From NCBI GenBank assembly GCA_942490535.1, contig CALNXQ010000002.1:992001-1056000 (forward strand): a stretch of DNA of 64,000 nt. The letters run 5' to 3'. This stretch comes from JAEINY01 sp942490535. GTDB taxonomy: Bacteria; Bacteroidota; Bacteroidia; Bacteroidales; Marinilabiliaceae. Positions 1 through 8,613 of the stretch are shown in pieces; within the stretch, counting starts at the first letter, position 1; every line of letters begins with the position of its first letter. The notes under the pieces are model-generated. The model did not search any database, was not told the DNA's origin, and was given only the letters and a program-made list of their open reading frames with translations. The position numbers and the translations under genes were made by a program.

Positions 1-1411
1 CATTATCTGTTACTGTTTCCGGATTGAATATGGTAATATCAGCAACCATACCTTCCTGCATACGACCACGAACTTGCATTGATTTTAAGCCCATTTCCCC
101 CAGTGGTCTGGCGTAGTTGTAACTGGTCATAGCTACTGCCTGCATAAGTGGAACCTTATTTTCTCGGGCTAAACGCAACACTTTTGCAAAAGAACCTGCA
201 AAACGAGGATGCGTATTTGGTAAATCTTCATTAGGTGTATCCCAGCTAAGTCCAGCATCAGGAAATAGTGGCATACCGTCACTGCCAATGGCAACACCTT
301 TTAGTTTTACCCAATCTACAACCCATTCTTCTTTACATTTATATACAATTACCTGACGTACAGGATCCTTTTTGAGCATTTCCTCACGCGATTTCTGGGT
401 GTAGAATTCAAGGGTAGCAACATCTTGTACGGTCTCTTCATACTTATTTCCAAGCGTTTTTACCCACACTTCAGGTTCAAGAAATACAGCATTAAGCGCG
501 GTAGAACCGGCATTGTAAGGATAAATCTCGCCCCAAACATTGTAGCCTTTTTCACGCATTCTTACTAAAAGCTCGTGAACCATATTGTAACCCGGGTTAT
601 TAAAATGGCAGGCAATGGCCGGTGCACCTAAAGCGGCAGCGTTGGACAGCATTTCCTGAATACCATTTATTTCTTCAGTATCCGTTCCAGGCGTGTTTCG
701 AAAATGCATCCCGATTTGACGACCATACAATCCGGAAAGTTTCTGCAATTCGAAAATCTCACGAGCCGAAACACCCTCACGCATATATCCTACAGTTGAC
801 CCGATACCAATACCACCTTGTCGAAGTCCTTCATCTAGTAATGAAAGAATTTCATTGCCCTGTTCCAGTGTCGGCCTTGTTTTTGACCAACCATCTTTTT
901 CACGGGTGTATAAAGCATCTGGCGTATATAGGTATTTCCAATCGTTAAAGCCATCTAACACAGCGGCACGCGCAAATTCATGAGCAACAGCAATACCAAA
1001 ATTAACTGGCGAATTGCCTTCACGTCTTTTATACCACTCGTCTAATTTAGGTCCGTGAGCACCAATTTCCAAATCCATTACGGTTGTACGCCCATCACGA
1101 AGCATGTTGCGGTATGCGTAAGGCTCTATCCCATGTTGGTGTCCATCGATAAAACCCGGAGCAACCACCAAGCCTTTGGCATCAATGGTTTCTTTACCTT
1201 TTATGTCAGCTTCGGTAATGATGGCTATTTTACCATCTTTAACACCTACATTTCGTACGGCATCAAAATTGGTTTCGGGGTCCATTACCCGGCCATTAAG
1301 GATGACCACATCAAATTCCTGATTCGGATCGGCAGCTTTTTTAGTAGCTGTTTGCTGACAGCTCGTAAAAATAAGAGCTGAAATAAATAAGGCAAAAATT
1401 GTTCTTTTCAT
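1..1411 (-). CDS. D-aminoacylase-like amidohydrolase lipoprotein, partial
   Basis: An open frame starts at ATG 1411 on the minus strand and runs off the left edge, so the C-terminus is missing (470 codons seen). The N-terminus is a short hydrophobic stretch ending in a lipobox-like LIFTSC, so an exported lipoprotein is likely. The body has the amidohydrolase layout: a small beta-domain (VVILNGRVMDPE), then the metal-binding loop GFIDGHQHG with an HxH pair, then TTVMDLEIG. Many N-acyl-D-amino-acid deacylases have a Cys metal ligand near this last place; here a Glu is seen. Later parts (IAIGSDGMPLF and VRGRMQEGMVADI) match the family's C-terminal half. The family hydrolyses N-acyl-D-amino acids or related imides; the substrate is not readable here. 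It lies 51 bp downstream of the beta-lactamase-like gene on the same strand and may be co-transcribed with it. Confidence 0.8.
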   Translation of the reverse strand, partial: MKRTIFALFISALIFTSCQQTATKKAADPNQEFDVVILNGRVMDPETNFDAVRNVGVKDGKIAIITEADIKGKETIDAKGLVVAPGFIDGHQHGIEPYAYRNMLRDGRTTVMDLEIGAHGPKLDEWYKRREGNSPVNFGIAVAHEFARAAVLDGFNDWKYLYTPDALYTREKDGWSKTRPTLEQGNEILSLLDEGLRQGGIGIGSTVGYMREGVSAREIFELQKLSGLYGRQIGMHFRNTPGTDTEEINGIQEMLSNAAALGAPAIACHFNNPGYNMVHELLVRMREKGYNVWGEIYPYNAGSTALNAVFLEPEVWVKTLGNKYEETVQDVATLEFYTQKSREEMLKKDPVRQVIVYKCKEEWVVDWVKLKGVAIGSDGMPLFPDAGLSWDTPNEDLPNTHPRFAGSFAKVLRLARENKVPLMQAVAMTSYNYARPLGEMGLKSMQVRGRMQEGMVADITIFNPETVTDN

Positions 1412-1462
1412 CGTTTAAATTTATTTAATAAAACAGTTTTGATTAATGTAAAAATTTAATAA

Positions 1463-2461
1463 TTATTTGTCTTGTGCCATTAAATAATAAAAGTCGTATA
1501 AAGTCCGGCTAACTTCCGCAATGGCTCTATCCTGATCAGATGCGCTAGTCGTGCTGCTCTTGGTGTATACCACAATTGCAAAACGCCTACCATCTGGCAG
1601 CGTTACGTAACCCACGTCATTAGCCACACCACCAATTGTGCCTGTTTTGTGAGCAACCGGTGTTCCTTTTGGCAGAAGTCCTTTAAGCCTTCCTGCACCT
1701 GTTCGTGTGCGCGACATAACTCCCAACAAAAACTTGCTGCTCTCTGCGCTCATTGCCGTACCAGCATCGATAGCCAGAAGCAGTTTCAGCATGGCTTTGG
1801 GCGTTGAGTGGTCACGAGGGTCCTTTTCGAACTCCATGTTTGGTTGAGTCATCTTTATTAGGAGTGTGGGGTCATCAGCAACGGCTTTTGTCACGACGGA
1901 AAAATAGGCCTTGTCGGGCAAACCATAGAAATCTCTTAAGATTTCGGAAGTAGCCCGATCTACACTTTGCTCTGTAATCCCAAGACTGCGCAGTTTCTTA
2001 GTTACGGCTTCCGGACCTCCCGCTAGCTTTAAACAGAAGTCCGTTGCCGTGTTGTCGCTTTCTGTTATCATCACTTCAATCAAGTTGGCTACAGAAAATT
2101 GTACACCAGGATGAACGTAGCTCTCTGCGATCGCATTGGTGCCTACGACCATCTCTTCTTGTGGGAGATCAATTAAATCGGTAAGTTTAAGCTTGCCTTT
2201 ATCGACAAGGTCTAGTAGGGTGACTGCAATTGCCACTTTATAGGTACTCGCCATAGCAAACGATTCATCGCCGTTTACGGTGACACTCATCCCTGAGCCA
2301 ATTTCCTGTGCAGCCACACCAATGCGGCCAACCAGCCCCTCCGAAAGTTTTTCAATCTTCTGAGAAACATCTTTAACATTTTGCTCCTGAGCTAATGCCG
2401 GTTGAACTGTAAATAATGACGCGATTATTACAGTAAATAATAGTACACTGTTTTTTTTCAT
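1463..2461 (-). CDS. Class A beta-lactamase-like serine hydrolase
   Basis: The frame is open from 2521, but the ATG at 2461 is the better start: it gives a clean signal peptide (MKKNSVLLFT... ending PALAQ), and the upstream codons belong to the IS5-like element. Mature motifs are STYK at residues 72-75 (nucleophile Ser and Lys), SDN at 135-137 and HKTGT at 271-275, in the usual order and spacing; length is 332 aa. The omega-loop is odd. No clear ExxLN (Glu166...Asn170) is present; instead a DRATSEILRDFYG segment is followed by an insertion before RDHSTPKAM. It could be a true beta-lactamase of a divergent branch or a related periplasmic serine hydrolase acting on peptides. Pairing with a D-aminoacylase-like gene fits either. 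The start codon lies 17 bp from the inverted repeat of the IS element. Confidence 0.85.
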   Translation of the reverse strand: MKKNSVLLFTVIIASLFTVQPALAQEQNVKDVSQKIEKLSEGLVGRIGVAAQEIGSGMSVTVNGDESFAMASTYKVAIAVTLLDLVDKGKLKLTDLIDLPQEEMVVGTNAIAESYVHPGVQFSVANLIEVMITESDNTATDFCLKLAGGPEAVTKKLRSLGITEQSVDRATSEILRDFYGLPDKAYFSVVTKAVADDPTLLIKMTQPNMEFEKDPRDHSTPKAMLKLLLAIDAGTAMSAESSKFLLGVMSRTRTGAGRLKGLLPKGTPVAHKTGTIGGVANDVGYVTLPDGRRFAIVVYTKSSTTSASDQDRAIAEVSRTLYDFYYLMAQDK

Positions 2462-2478
2462 GATTTTTGTTTTTAAAT

Positions 2479-3372
2479 GAAGTTGTTTAAAGTTGTCTAA
2501 GAAGAATAATGCAAAAGGCAATGATGTTTAAAGCTTTCCAATGTGATTTTTTGGTTTCAAAACGCACAAGTATTGCCTTGAAAGCATCGAGCCATGCATT
2601 GGTTCTTTCTACGACAAAACGTTCTTTATAAAGATCTTCATCCAAGAATGAAACGTCATTCTTACCATTACGTTTATTGTTATCAATATTATCAAAGATA
2701 TCGTGTTTGAAAAGACAATTTCTAAATGATACTGTATCAAAACCAGCATCCGCATTTAGGAAAAGTCCACCGACAGCAATATTTGATTCTTCTAATGATG
2801 TAACCATGCTATCAAAATTTTGTGTGAGATTAAAAGCATCATTATGGTTTCCAGGTATTGGGTCACTACAGGCGATTGGTATACCCTTACTGTCGGAGAG
2901 AATAAACATATTACTTGTCTTGCACTTTTTTCTTCCTTGGTAAGCAACTGCTTCACCACCACGTTTGGCAGGAGTATGTGTTCCATCTAGCTGGACTGAT
3001 GACATATCGAGTGATGATTTATATTTTTTGAGTAGTCCTTGCCATAGCTTCTCCCAACTACCATCTTTACACCATTTGCGGTAGTGGGCATAAATGCTAT
3101 TCCAACTGTATTTGACTCTAAAGAATTGTTTTATAGGTATCTCACGCCATTGACAGCCTGTTTTAAGGCGAAATATGATCGCCTTTACAACTTGGTGAAG
3201 TTTACCTTTAGTATTGTCCCATGAGTTACCAAAAGCTATATATGGGCTTATGTTTTTTTATAATTTGAGTACTTAACACCTGATGAACATTTATTAAATA
3301 TACATTTAATCATCAAAATACCAATTAATTAAATCGCTTATTTTACTCTTTTTTAGGTCTTTAAACAACTTC
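2479..3372 (-). mobile_element. IS5-family insertion sequence
   Basis: The 14-bp sequence GAAGTTGTTTAAAG at 2479-2492 reappears inverted at 3359-3372. Between the repeats lies an IS5-type transposase frame on the minus strand, whose stop codon sits inside the left repeat. The total of about 0.9 kb fits small IS5 subgroups. I see no convincing target duplication: flanks are AAT at the left and TGC at the right. Confidence 0.75.
2487..3279 (-). pseudogene. IS5-family transposase, apparently frameshifted
   Basis: The C-terminal frame contains IS5-type DDE features: QLDGTHTPAKRGG with the first Asp, a central NADAGFDT with the second Asp, and a C-terminal RFVVERTNAWLDAF with the Glu. Upstream of the ATG at 3005 the frame stays open to 3257 and encodes the expected N-terminal part (RLKTGCQWREIPI, YSWNSIYAHYRKW), but no ATG, GTG or TTG starts it there. 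Another frame starting at GTG 3279 gives STQIIKKHKPIYSF and would join it after a one-base shift at the run of four T (plus-strand A 3231-3234). I read this as a frameshifted transposase; some IS5 groups do use two frames, so programmed shifting is possible but less likely. Confidence 0.65.
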
Positions 3373-3465
3373 TGCAAAAAAAATCTGATTCCTAGTTTAT
3401 CTCAACCGGAATAACAGCCAGGTTTATCAGCGGTATCAAAAAAATATTAATATACTTTTTGAGTT

Positions 3466-3627
3466 TCAGATCGTTTGATTTTCATTTTTCTTATGCTCAA
3501 AAACTTTTTTGAGACTAACCGCTTCACTTCCCATTGCACGCTTAGCTCTCTTATTCTGCCGCTTTTCTTTAGCACTTCGTTTGGGAGCTTTCTTTACATT
3601 TTTCAATGCTTCATGAAACTTTGACAT
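3466..3627 (-). CDS. Small basic hypothetical protein
   Basis: The open frame extends from 3801, but the ATG at 3627 gives a compact 53-aa protein, MSKFHEALKNVKKAPKRSAK onwards, rich in Lys and Arg with no signal peptide or membrane segment. The extra 58 codons upstream have no protein-like character. It lies between the IS5 element and hsdR on the same strand as both. I do not recognise a family; a nucleic-acid-binding role is only suggested by charge. Confidence 0.35.
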   Translation of the reverse strand: MSKFHEALKNVKKAPKRSAKEKRQNKRAKRAMGSEAVSLKKVFEHKKNENQTI

Positions 3628-3882
3628 GACGGTGGGTTTTAAAATTAACACTTTAAATACAACTCCTTTATGCCTATAAATATACGCCAAAAAACAGCTC
3701 CTGTCCTTTAAAATGGTGAAAATTCTACTCGTTTTAACAATGCCAGTCTGTGATTCTGTGTGCTGTTTGTTGAAGCTCATAAGCTGTTTACCAATAAGCA
3801 CAAAATCACTAATGTTATATAACCGTCTGTTGCGCTCAATGTATTCTGTCTTAGTTTAATCACAATTTGGTTTAATTTTCAT

Positions 3883-6774
3883 TTACGGCCTTGTTATCCC
3901 ATTAATAAAGGTTTCTACAAATCCGATTATCTTGTCTGTAACCCGTTCGGCTACTGTTTTGCGTTCTTTCAGTGCTGGTCGTTTATTCATCATGTCAATG
4001 ATATCATCGCGGAGTGGTTTCTTTTCGGTGAACAGGTAGTTACCGATTAGGGTCTGCAACTTTTCGGCATCCAGATTCTCTTCCTTACTGAGGTTCTGGA
4101 TGGCCAGGAGGCGTTCTTTGCTCCAGTAATTTTCAAATTCATCCTGAATGTCATCCGAATCCTTTATCAAAGGCAGGTTTTCCTGGATAAAGCGCTCAAT
4201 GAGATCGCGCTTGCTACGCATCCTGGCATCACCGGTCATGATTTCGAGAATGGCCTGTTTTTGCTTCTGTTGTTCTTCTTCCGGTGCATCTTTCAATTTG
4301 GCCAGCAGCTTGAGTATATAGGCGACGTTTATTTCATCGCGATGAATGAGTTCCAACTCAAAATCGATATCGCCCAGAATAGATACCTTTTCCTTTTGAT
4401 GGGCCGACTTCGCCTTGTCGTATAGGTCGAGGTACTTGCTTTTGTAATCTTCGAAGCTCTGTTCGGGCATGGACAGGTCATCAAACTTAAATTCAGTAAA
4501 GGTGGCCAGTACATTTTTCAGGCGCATCAATTCGCGGAATGCTTTAATGAACTCCAATTCTTTTTCCTCATCCTGCAAGTCATTGACGCTGTCAACCGTT
4601 GGCGCAATTTTGAGCAGTTCAATAAATGCCGTATTGAATTTAGATACATACTCTTCGTAGGGCTGCATGATGATTTCATCCCTGGCATTGATGTTGGAAA
4701 ACAGTGAAATGGCCTCATCCGTGGCTTTTTTCAGGTTACGGAATGATACGATGTTACCCTGTGATTTGAGCTCGTTTAAAATGCGGTTGGTACGCGAATA
4801 AGCCTGTATCAGGCCGTGATATTTGAGGTTTTTATCGACATAGAGGGTATTCAGGGTTTTGCTATCAAAACCGGTTAAGAACATGTTGACCACCAGCAAT
4901 ACATCAATCTGCTTGTGTTTCACGCGCTTGGCCACATCGTTGTAATAGTTGTAAAAGCTTTTACTGTCCTTGGTCGTAAAGTTGGTTTTAAATTGTTTGT
5001 TGTAATCCTGGATAAAACTTTCCAGATGGTCCCTGGTATGCTGCGTGTTGTACTCTGCTTTGGGTTCGGCTGCCAGGCGTGGATTGGCATCCATATCGTC
5101 GAGGAACTCATCATCGACGAAAGCACCCATGGCGTCCTTGTCGTCCTCGTTGGCCTTATAAGAGAAGATGGTGGCCACCTTCAGGTTATGCAGGCCCTGT
5201 TCTTTTTTCTGCTGGAATAACTTGTAGTATTCAACTACCGGTGTAAATCCTGTTTCGTGTTCTACCTGAGAAACGGCAAAAATACTTGTGAACTCTCTGT
5301 TGTGTGTTTTGCGGTTGTGGTGATTAATGATGTAATCGATAATGTTATTGAGGCGTTGCGGGGCATTCATCACCTCGGCCTTATCAATGGCTTCGACATT
5401 GATGTCAAAGATTTCATCCTTCTTTTTAAAGGTTCTGATGTACTCCACTGAGAACTTCAATACATTTTCGTCGCGGATGGCATCGGTAATGACGTATTGA
5501 TGCAGCTTTTTATCAAACAGCATCTTGGTTGTTCGCTTTCCAAACTCATTGGTGCCGGCATTTTTTTCGAAGATAGGCGTACCGGTAAAACCAAACATCT
5601 GGCACTTGGTAAAGAAGTTCTTAATGTCGTCGTGGGTTTTGCCAAACTGTGAGCGGTGGCACTCATCGAAGATGAAGACAATGCGTTTGTCCCTTTGGGT
5701 TTCCATTTTGGACAGGTAACGCTTTTTGCTGATGGCGGTATTCAGTTTTTGAATGGTGGTTACAATCAACTTATTGTCACCTGTCATCTGGCTGACCAGG
5801 GTATTGGTGTTGTTGGTGCCATCGATGCTGCCTTTGCTAAAGGCGTTAAACTCTTTGGTGGTTTGGTAATCGAGGTCTTTACGGTCGACCACAAACACCA
5901 CCTTGTGCACCTTGGGGTAGTTGGTAAGTATCTGGGCCGTTTTAAAGGAGGTGAGTGTTTTACCCGAACCGGTGGTGTGCCAGATGTAGCCAAATTTGGT
6001 GGTGGTTTGCACCCGTTCAATGATGGCCTCTACGGCATAAAACTGGTAGGGACGCAGCACCATCAGAATCTTGTCGGACTCGTGAATGACGATGTATTTA
6101 CAAATCATCTTAGAGATGTGGCACGGCTCCAGAAACACGTTGGTAAAATCGACCAGCTGCGTGATGAGCTGGTTGTTGACATCGCTCCAGTAAAAGGTTT
6201 GCTTGAACGAACGTGCTTTTAAGGGACTGTTGGCGTAGTATTTGGTGTTGACCCCGTTACTGATGACAAAAATTTGTATGAACTGAAATAAACCATGACC
6301 TGCCCAATAGGAATGCCGCTCGTAACGGTTGGTTTGGTTAAAGGCTTCTTTCAGCTCGAGGCCACGGCGTTTGAGTTCAATCTGCACCAGGGGCAAACCG
6401 TTGATTAAGATGGTGACATCGTACCGGTTTTTGTACTTGCCTTCCATGGTTACCTGTTGTGTGACCTGGAACTGGTTTTGACACCAGTGGATTTGATTGA
6501 TTAGCTCAATGGTAAGGCTTTCGCCTTTATCGTTGGTATAGGGTACCCGGTCGCGCAAAAGCTTGGCCCGTTCAAATACATTGCCTTTGTTGATGTAGTT
6601 GAGTATTTGCTTAAAATCATTCTCAGAAAGCTCTGTTTTATTGTGGACTTCTAACTGTGACTTCAGGTTGGCTAATAGGTCACTTTCATCGTTGATGACA
6701 ACATTTTTATAACCCAGTTTAATTAATTGGGCTACCAGGTTGTTTTCTAATACTTGTTCGGGTTGTGCGTTCAT
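3883..6774 (-). CDS. hsdR: Type I restriction enzyme HsdR subunit
   Basis: This 963-aa protein is the ATP-dependent translocase and nuclease of a type I restriction-modification complex. The N-terminal nuclease domain shows a PD-(D/E)xK arrangement with Asp119 (NRYDV) and QIELK at 131-135. The helicase motor follows, with Walker A HTTGSGKT at 266-273, DECH at 370-373 and GFTGTP at about 395-400, then a second RecA-like domain with VVNMFLTGFDSK and AYSRTNR. A C-terminal helical region follows. Length is normal and the catalytic residues are intact. The start at 6774 is preceded by a repeat copy that also marks the end of the GxxExxY cassette. It is the last gene of the leftward cluster hsdM-hsdS-GxxExxY-hsdR. 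Confidence 0.96.
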   Translation of the reverse strand: MNAQPEQVLENNLVAQLIKLGYKNVVINDESDLLANLKSQLEVHNKTELSENDFKQILNYINKGNVFERAKLLRDRVPYTNDKGESLTIELINQIHWCQNQFQVTQQVTMEGKYKNRYDVTILINGLPLVQIELKRRGLELKEAFNQTNRYERHSYWAGHGLFQFIQIFVISNGVNTKYYANSPLKARSFKQTFYWSDVNNQLITQLVDFTNVFLEPCHISKMICKYIVIHESDKILMVLRPYQFYAVEAIIERVQTTTKFGYIWHTTGSGKTLTSFKTAQILTNYPKVHKVVFVVDRKDLDYQTTKEFNAFSKGSIDGTNNTNTLVSQMTGDNKLIVTTIQKLNTAISKKRYLSKMETQRDKRIVFIFDECHRSQFGKTHDDIKNFFTKCQMFGFTGTPIFEKNAGTNEFGKRTTKMLFDKKLHQYVITDAIRDENVLKFSVEYIRTFKKKDEIFDINVEAIDKAEVMNAPQRLNNIIDYIINHHNRKTHNREFTSIFAVSQVEHETGFTPVVEYYKLFQQKKEQGLHNLKVATIFSYKANEDDKDAMGAFVDDEFLDDMDANPRLAAEPKAEYNTQHTRDHLESFIQDYNKQFKTNFTTKDSKSFYNYYNDVAKRVKHKQIDVLLVVNMFLTGFDSKTLNTLYVDKNLKYHGLIQAYSRTNRILNELKSQGNIVSFRNLKKATDEAISLFSNINARDEIIMQPYEEYVSKFNTAFIELLKIAPTVDSVNDLQDEEKELEFIKAFRELMRLKNVLATFTEFKFDDLSMPEQSFEDYKSKYLDLYDKAKSAHQKEKVSILGDIDFELELIHRDEINVAYILKLLAKLKDAPEEEQQKQKQAILEIMTGDARMRSKRDLIERFIQENLPLIKDSDDIQDEFENYWSKERLLAIQNLSKEENLDAEKLQTLIGNYLFTEKKPLRDDIIDMMNKRPALKERKTVAERVTDKIIGFVETFINGITRP

Positions 6775-6777
6775 TCC

Positions 6778-6806
6778 TTTGTCAGAATTAGGATTTTTAG
6801 GATTTA
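6778..6806 (+). repeat. Left inverted repeat of the GxxExxY cassette
   Basis: A 29-bp AGGATT-rich sequence (TTTGTC.GAATTAGGAT core) lies just upstream of the hsdR start. An inverted copy at 7373-7401 matches it at about 24 of 29 positions, and the pair encloses the GxxExxY gene. Confidence 0.6.
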
Positions 6807-6861
6807 TTGATTTTAGGATTACTTTAGTAATTTTTACTCATTATGTTATTAGCTAATCGCT

Positions 6862-7266
6862 TTAGGATGTTTGTTTGCGATAGTTCTTGTTTTCAGGATG
6901 ATTAAGATTATAAACCCTTTTAAACTGCAGGCTTTTTGCTCCAAAGTTTATGAGCAGACCAATGGGTAGTTGATAAGCTTGACAATAGTTCATTGCTTGT
7001 GCTAAGTGCACCTCCTCTAATTGGGTGAGGGCCTTCAGCTCCACCATAATGTTATCCTCTACGAAAAAATCAACCCGCCTGGTACCAATGTTGATCCCCT
7101 CATAATAAATGCTCATCTCCATTTCCCGTTGAAAAGTCAGTCCTTGCCTTTCCATCTCAATGGCCAATGCCCTTTGGTAAATGACTTCCTGAAAACCATT
7201 TCCCAACGTATTGTGCACCTTCATGCTACAACCTATTATTTTACGGGTAATATCTTCATGTTTCAT
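6862..7266 (-). CDS. GxxExxY family protein
   Basis: A 134-aa protein with the family signature GFQEVIY near residue 24-30, followed by a PD-(D/E)xK-like beta-hairpin: RRVDFFVEDNIMVELKAL, with Asp and an ExK pair. GxxExxY proteins (PF13366 type) are common in Bacteroidota and other phyla, often singly or next to unrelated genes, and their biochemical function is not established as far as I know. Here the gene sits between hsdS and hsdR, in the same direction, and is bracketed by short inverted repeats, which suggests a passenger cassette rather than a native part of the type I system. Start ATG 7266 fits the family N-terminus (MKHEDITRKIIGCSMKVHNT). Confidence 0.9.
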   Translation of the reverse strand: MKHEDITRKIIGCSMKVHNTLGNGFQEVIYQRALAIEMERQGLTFQREMEMSIYYEGINIGTRRVDFFVEDNIMVELKALTQLEEVHLAQAMNYCQAYQLPIGLLINFGAKSLQFKRVYNLNHPENKNYRKQTS

Positions 7267-7372
7267 GATCTGATCATTAACGTTTCATCAATGTTGACCT
7301 TGTTAATGTTACTTTCTCACCTGACAAATAACGCTACCTGAAACCAGTTATGGTCCGTCATCCAATCATCCT

Positions 7373-7401
7373 TAAATCCTCCACATCCTAATTCAGACAA
7401 T
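7373..7401 (-). repeat. Right inverted repeat of the GxxExxY cassette
   Basis: Reverse complement of the 6778-6806 repeat with about five mismatches. It abuts the hsdS stop codon (7402-7404), so the pair exactly frames the hsdS-hsdR intergenic insertion. Confidence 0.6.
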
Positions 7402-8613
7402 TTACACAAACATCCGCTGCAACAACCCCTTCTTCCATGCCTGCATCTTCTCTACCTGCACCGCCGTATGTTCTATCTTTTGATCAATGGCCGATAAAAA
7501 GGAGGCGATTTTTTGTTGTTCATGCCTAATTGGAATATTCACTTTAATTTCACCTAAATCTGAAGAATTTATAGCAGGGTAGCTCGTTCCTGTGCACCTT
7601 TCAATAACTTTGTTAACAAAGCTTTCTGTGTGGAGTAAATGAAATAAAAACGCAGTTTCTTCCTTAGTTCTTATTTGAGCATAGCCTGTTGACGCTACAT
7701 AATTAGATTGATCTAAACTAAATAAGAAATTATTTTTCTGATATGGTCTGACCATTTGATATAAAATATCTCCTTTCTTAAGTAAGCGTTGTGCACGACT
7801 TGGAGCATCTTTTTTTAGAATTGTATCTTCTTTAACTAATTGGCCTTTGGTAACGCTCTCTATATCTATATAAATAAAGCTATTTGGAAGTTCTTGGCAT
7901 TTAGGGTTTATTAATCCTACTTCCCCCAACTTTTTCTCCTCCCAATCCGGAAAATCATTACCCTTCTCATCTTTAAAGCGGATGGTTTGGGAGAATAGTT
8001 TTTGCATTAGGCCCTTTTTGTAGCGCTCCAGTTCGGCTTTCTTTTTTTGAAGCAGGGTGATGCGTTTGTCAATGGCAGTGTGGAAATTGGCTATTTTGGT
8101 TTGTTCATTTGATATTGGGAAATAACAAGGAGTGTTCTTTGCCTGTATAACTGTGTAATGTGCTATTGTTCCAACATGCGAAATACTTTTAATATATCTC
8201 TTGAATGGTTGTGAGAGAAAGTATGAGTACAGAAAATAGCCATTTATTTCATTAGTAGTTTTTATCCAAAGTAAGTCTGCATCTTTGAAATATAAAGGCT
8301 CATTGTTTCTAACCAAATATGGTATACCAATTGAACCTCCTCCTGTTATAAGTATGTCGTCTTTTTTAACGCGTCCAATCTTATTTGATAGAGAATTATA
8401 TAAATCAATAGGTATGAATGCCTTTTTGTTACTTATTCCTTTAAATTCAGCAACTACATCGCTTGTTCTAAAAAAAGGAACCCCTTTTTCTGACCACTCT
8501 TCTTTATGAACACGCGCTGCGGATGTAATCGCTAATACTTTTCCTAATCTTTTTTTTTGCCATTCCCCATTAAACCCAGGAAACCGTAATTGAGGCACAT
8601 TATTCTCCATCAT
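7402..8613 (-). CDS. hsdS: Type I restriction enzyme specificity subunit HsdS
   Basis: The 403-aa protein gives the methylase/endonuclease complex its DNA target. It has two target-recognition domains (about residues 10-180 and 225-380), each followed by a helical spacer: QKKKAELERYKKGLMQKLF in the middle and a similar AVQVEKMQAWKKGLLQRMF at the C-terminus. Each half opens with an FPDW or FPGF / EWxxKxLGE motif (LRFPGFNGEWQKKRLG; DFPDWEEKKLGE). Length is usual for the family. The start at 8613 overlaps the hsdM stop by 14 bp, which suggests translational coupling. No second or partial hsdS copy is seen nearby, so allele shuffling by local inversion is not supported here. Confidence 0.95.
   Translation of the reverse strand: MMENNVPQLRFPGFNGEWQKKRLGKVLAITSAARVHKEEWSEKGVPFFRTSDVVAEFKGISNKKAFIPIDLYNSLSNKIGRVKKDDILITGGGSIGIPYLVRNNEPLYFKDADLLWIKTTNEINGYFLYSYFLSQPFKRYIKSISHVGTIAHYTVIQAKNTPCYFPISNEQTKIANFHTAIDKRITLLQKKKAELERYKKGLMQKLFSQTIRFKDEKGNDFPDWEEKKLGEVGLINPKCQELPNSFIYIDIESVTKGQLVKEDTILKKDAPSRAQRLLKKGDILYQMVRPYQKNNFLFSLDQSNYVASTGYAQIRTKEETAFLFHLLHTESFVNKVIERCTGTSYPAINSSDLGEIKVNIPIRHEQQKIASFLSAIDQKIEHTAVQVEKMQAWKKGLLQRMFV

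Noticed and set aside
622..1381. Two 108-aa plus-strand frames (622-948 and 1055-1381)
   Set aside because: They lie opposite the long amidohydrolase frame, which has family motifs.
1411..1463. Terminator between the beta-lactamase-like gene and the amidohydrolase
   Set aside because: The 51-bp gap has no stem followed by T residues; co-transcription is more likely.
5656..6222. 188-aa plus-strand frame opposite hsdR
   Set aside because: Antisense shadow of a conserved helicase region, with no family features.
7402..8613. Phase-variable hsdS by inversion
   Set aside because: Only one hsdS is present; no inverted second copy or adjacent invertase was found.
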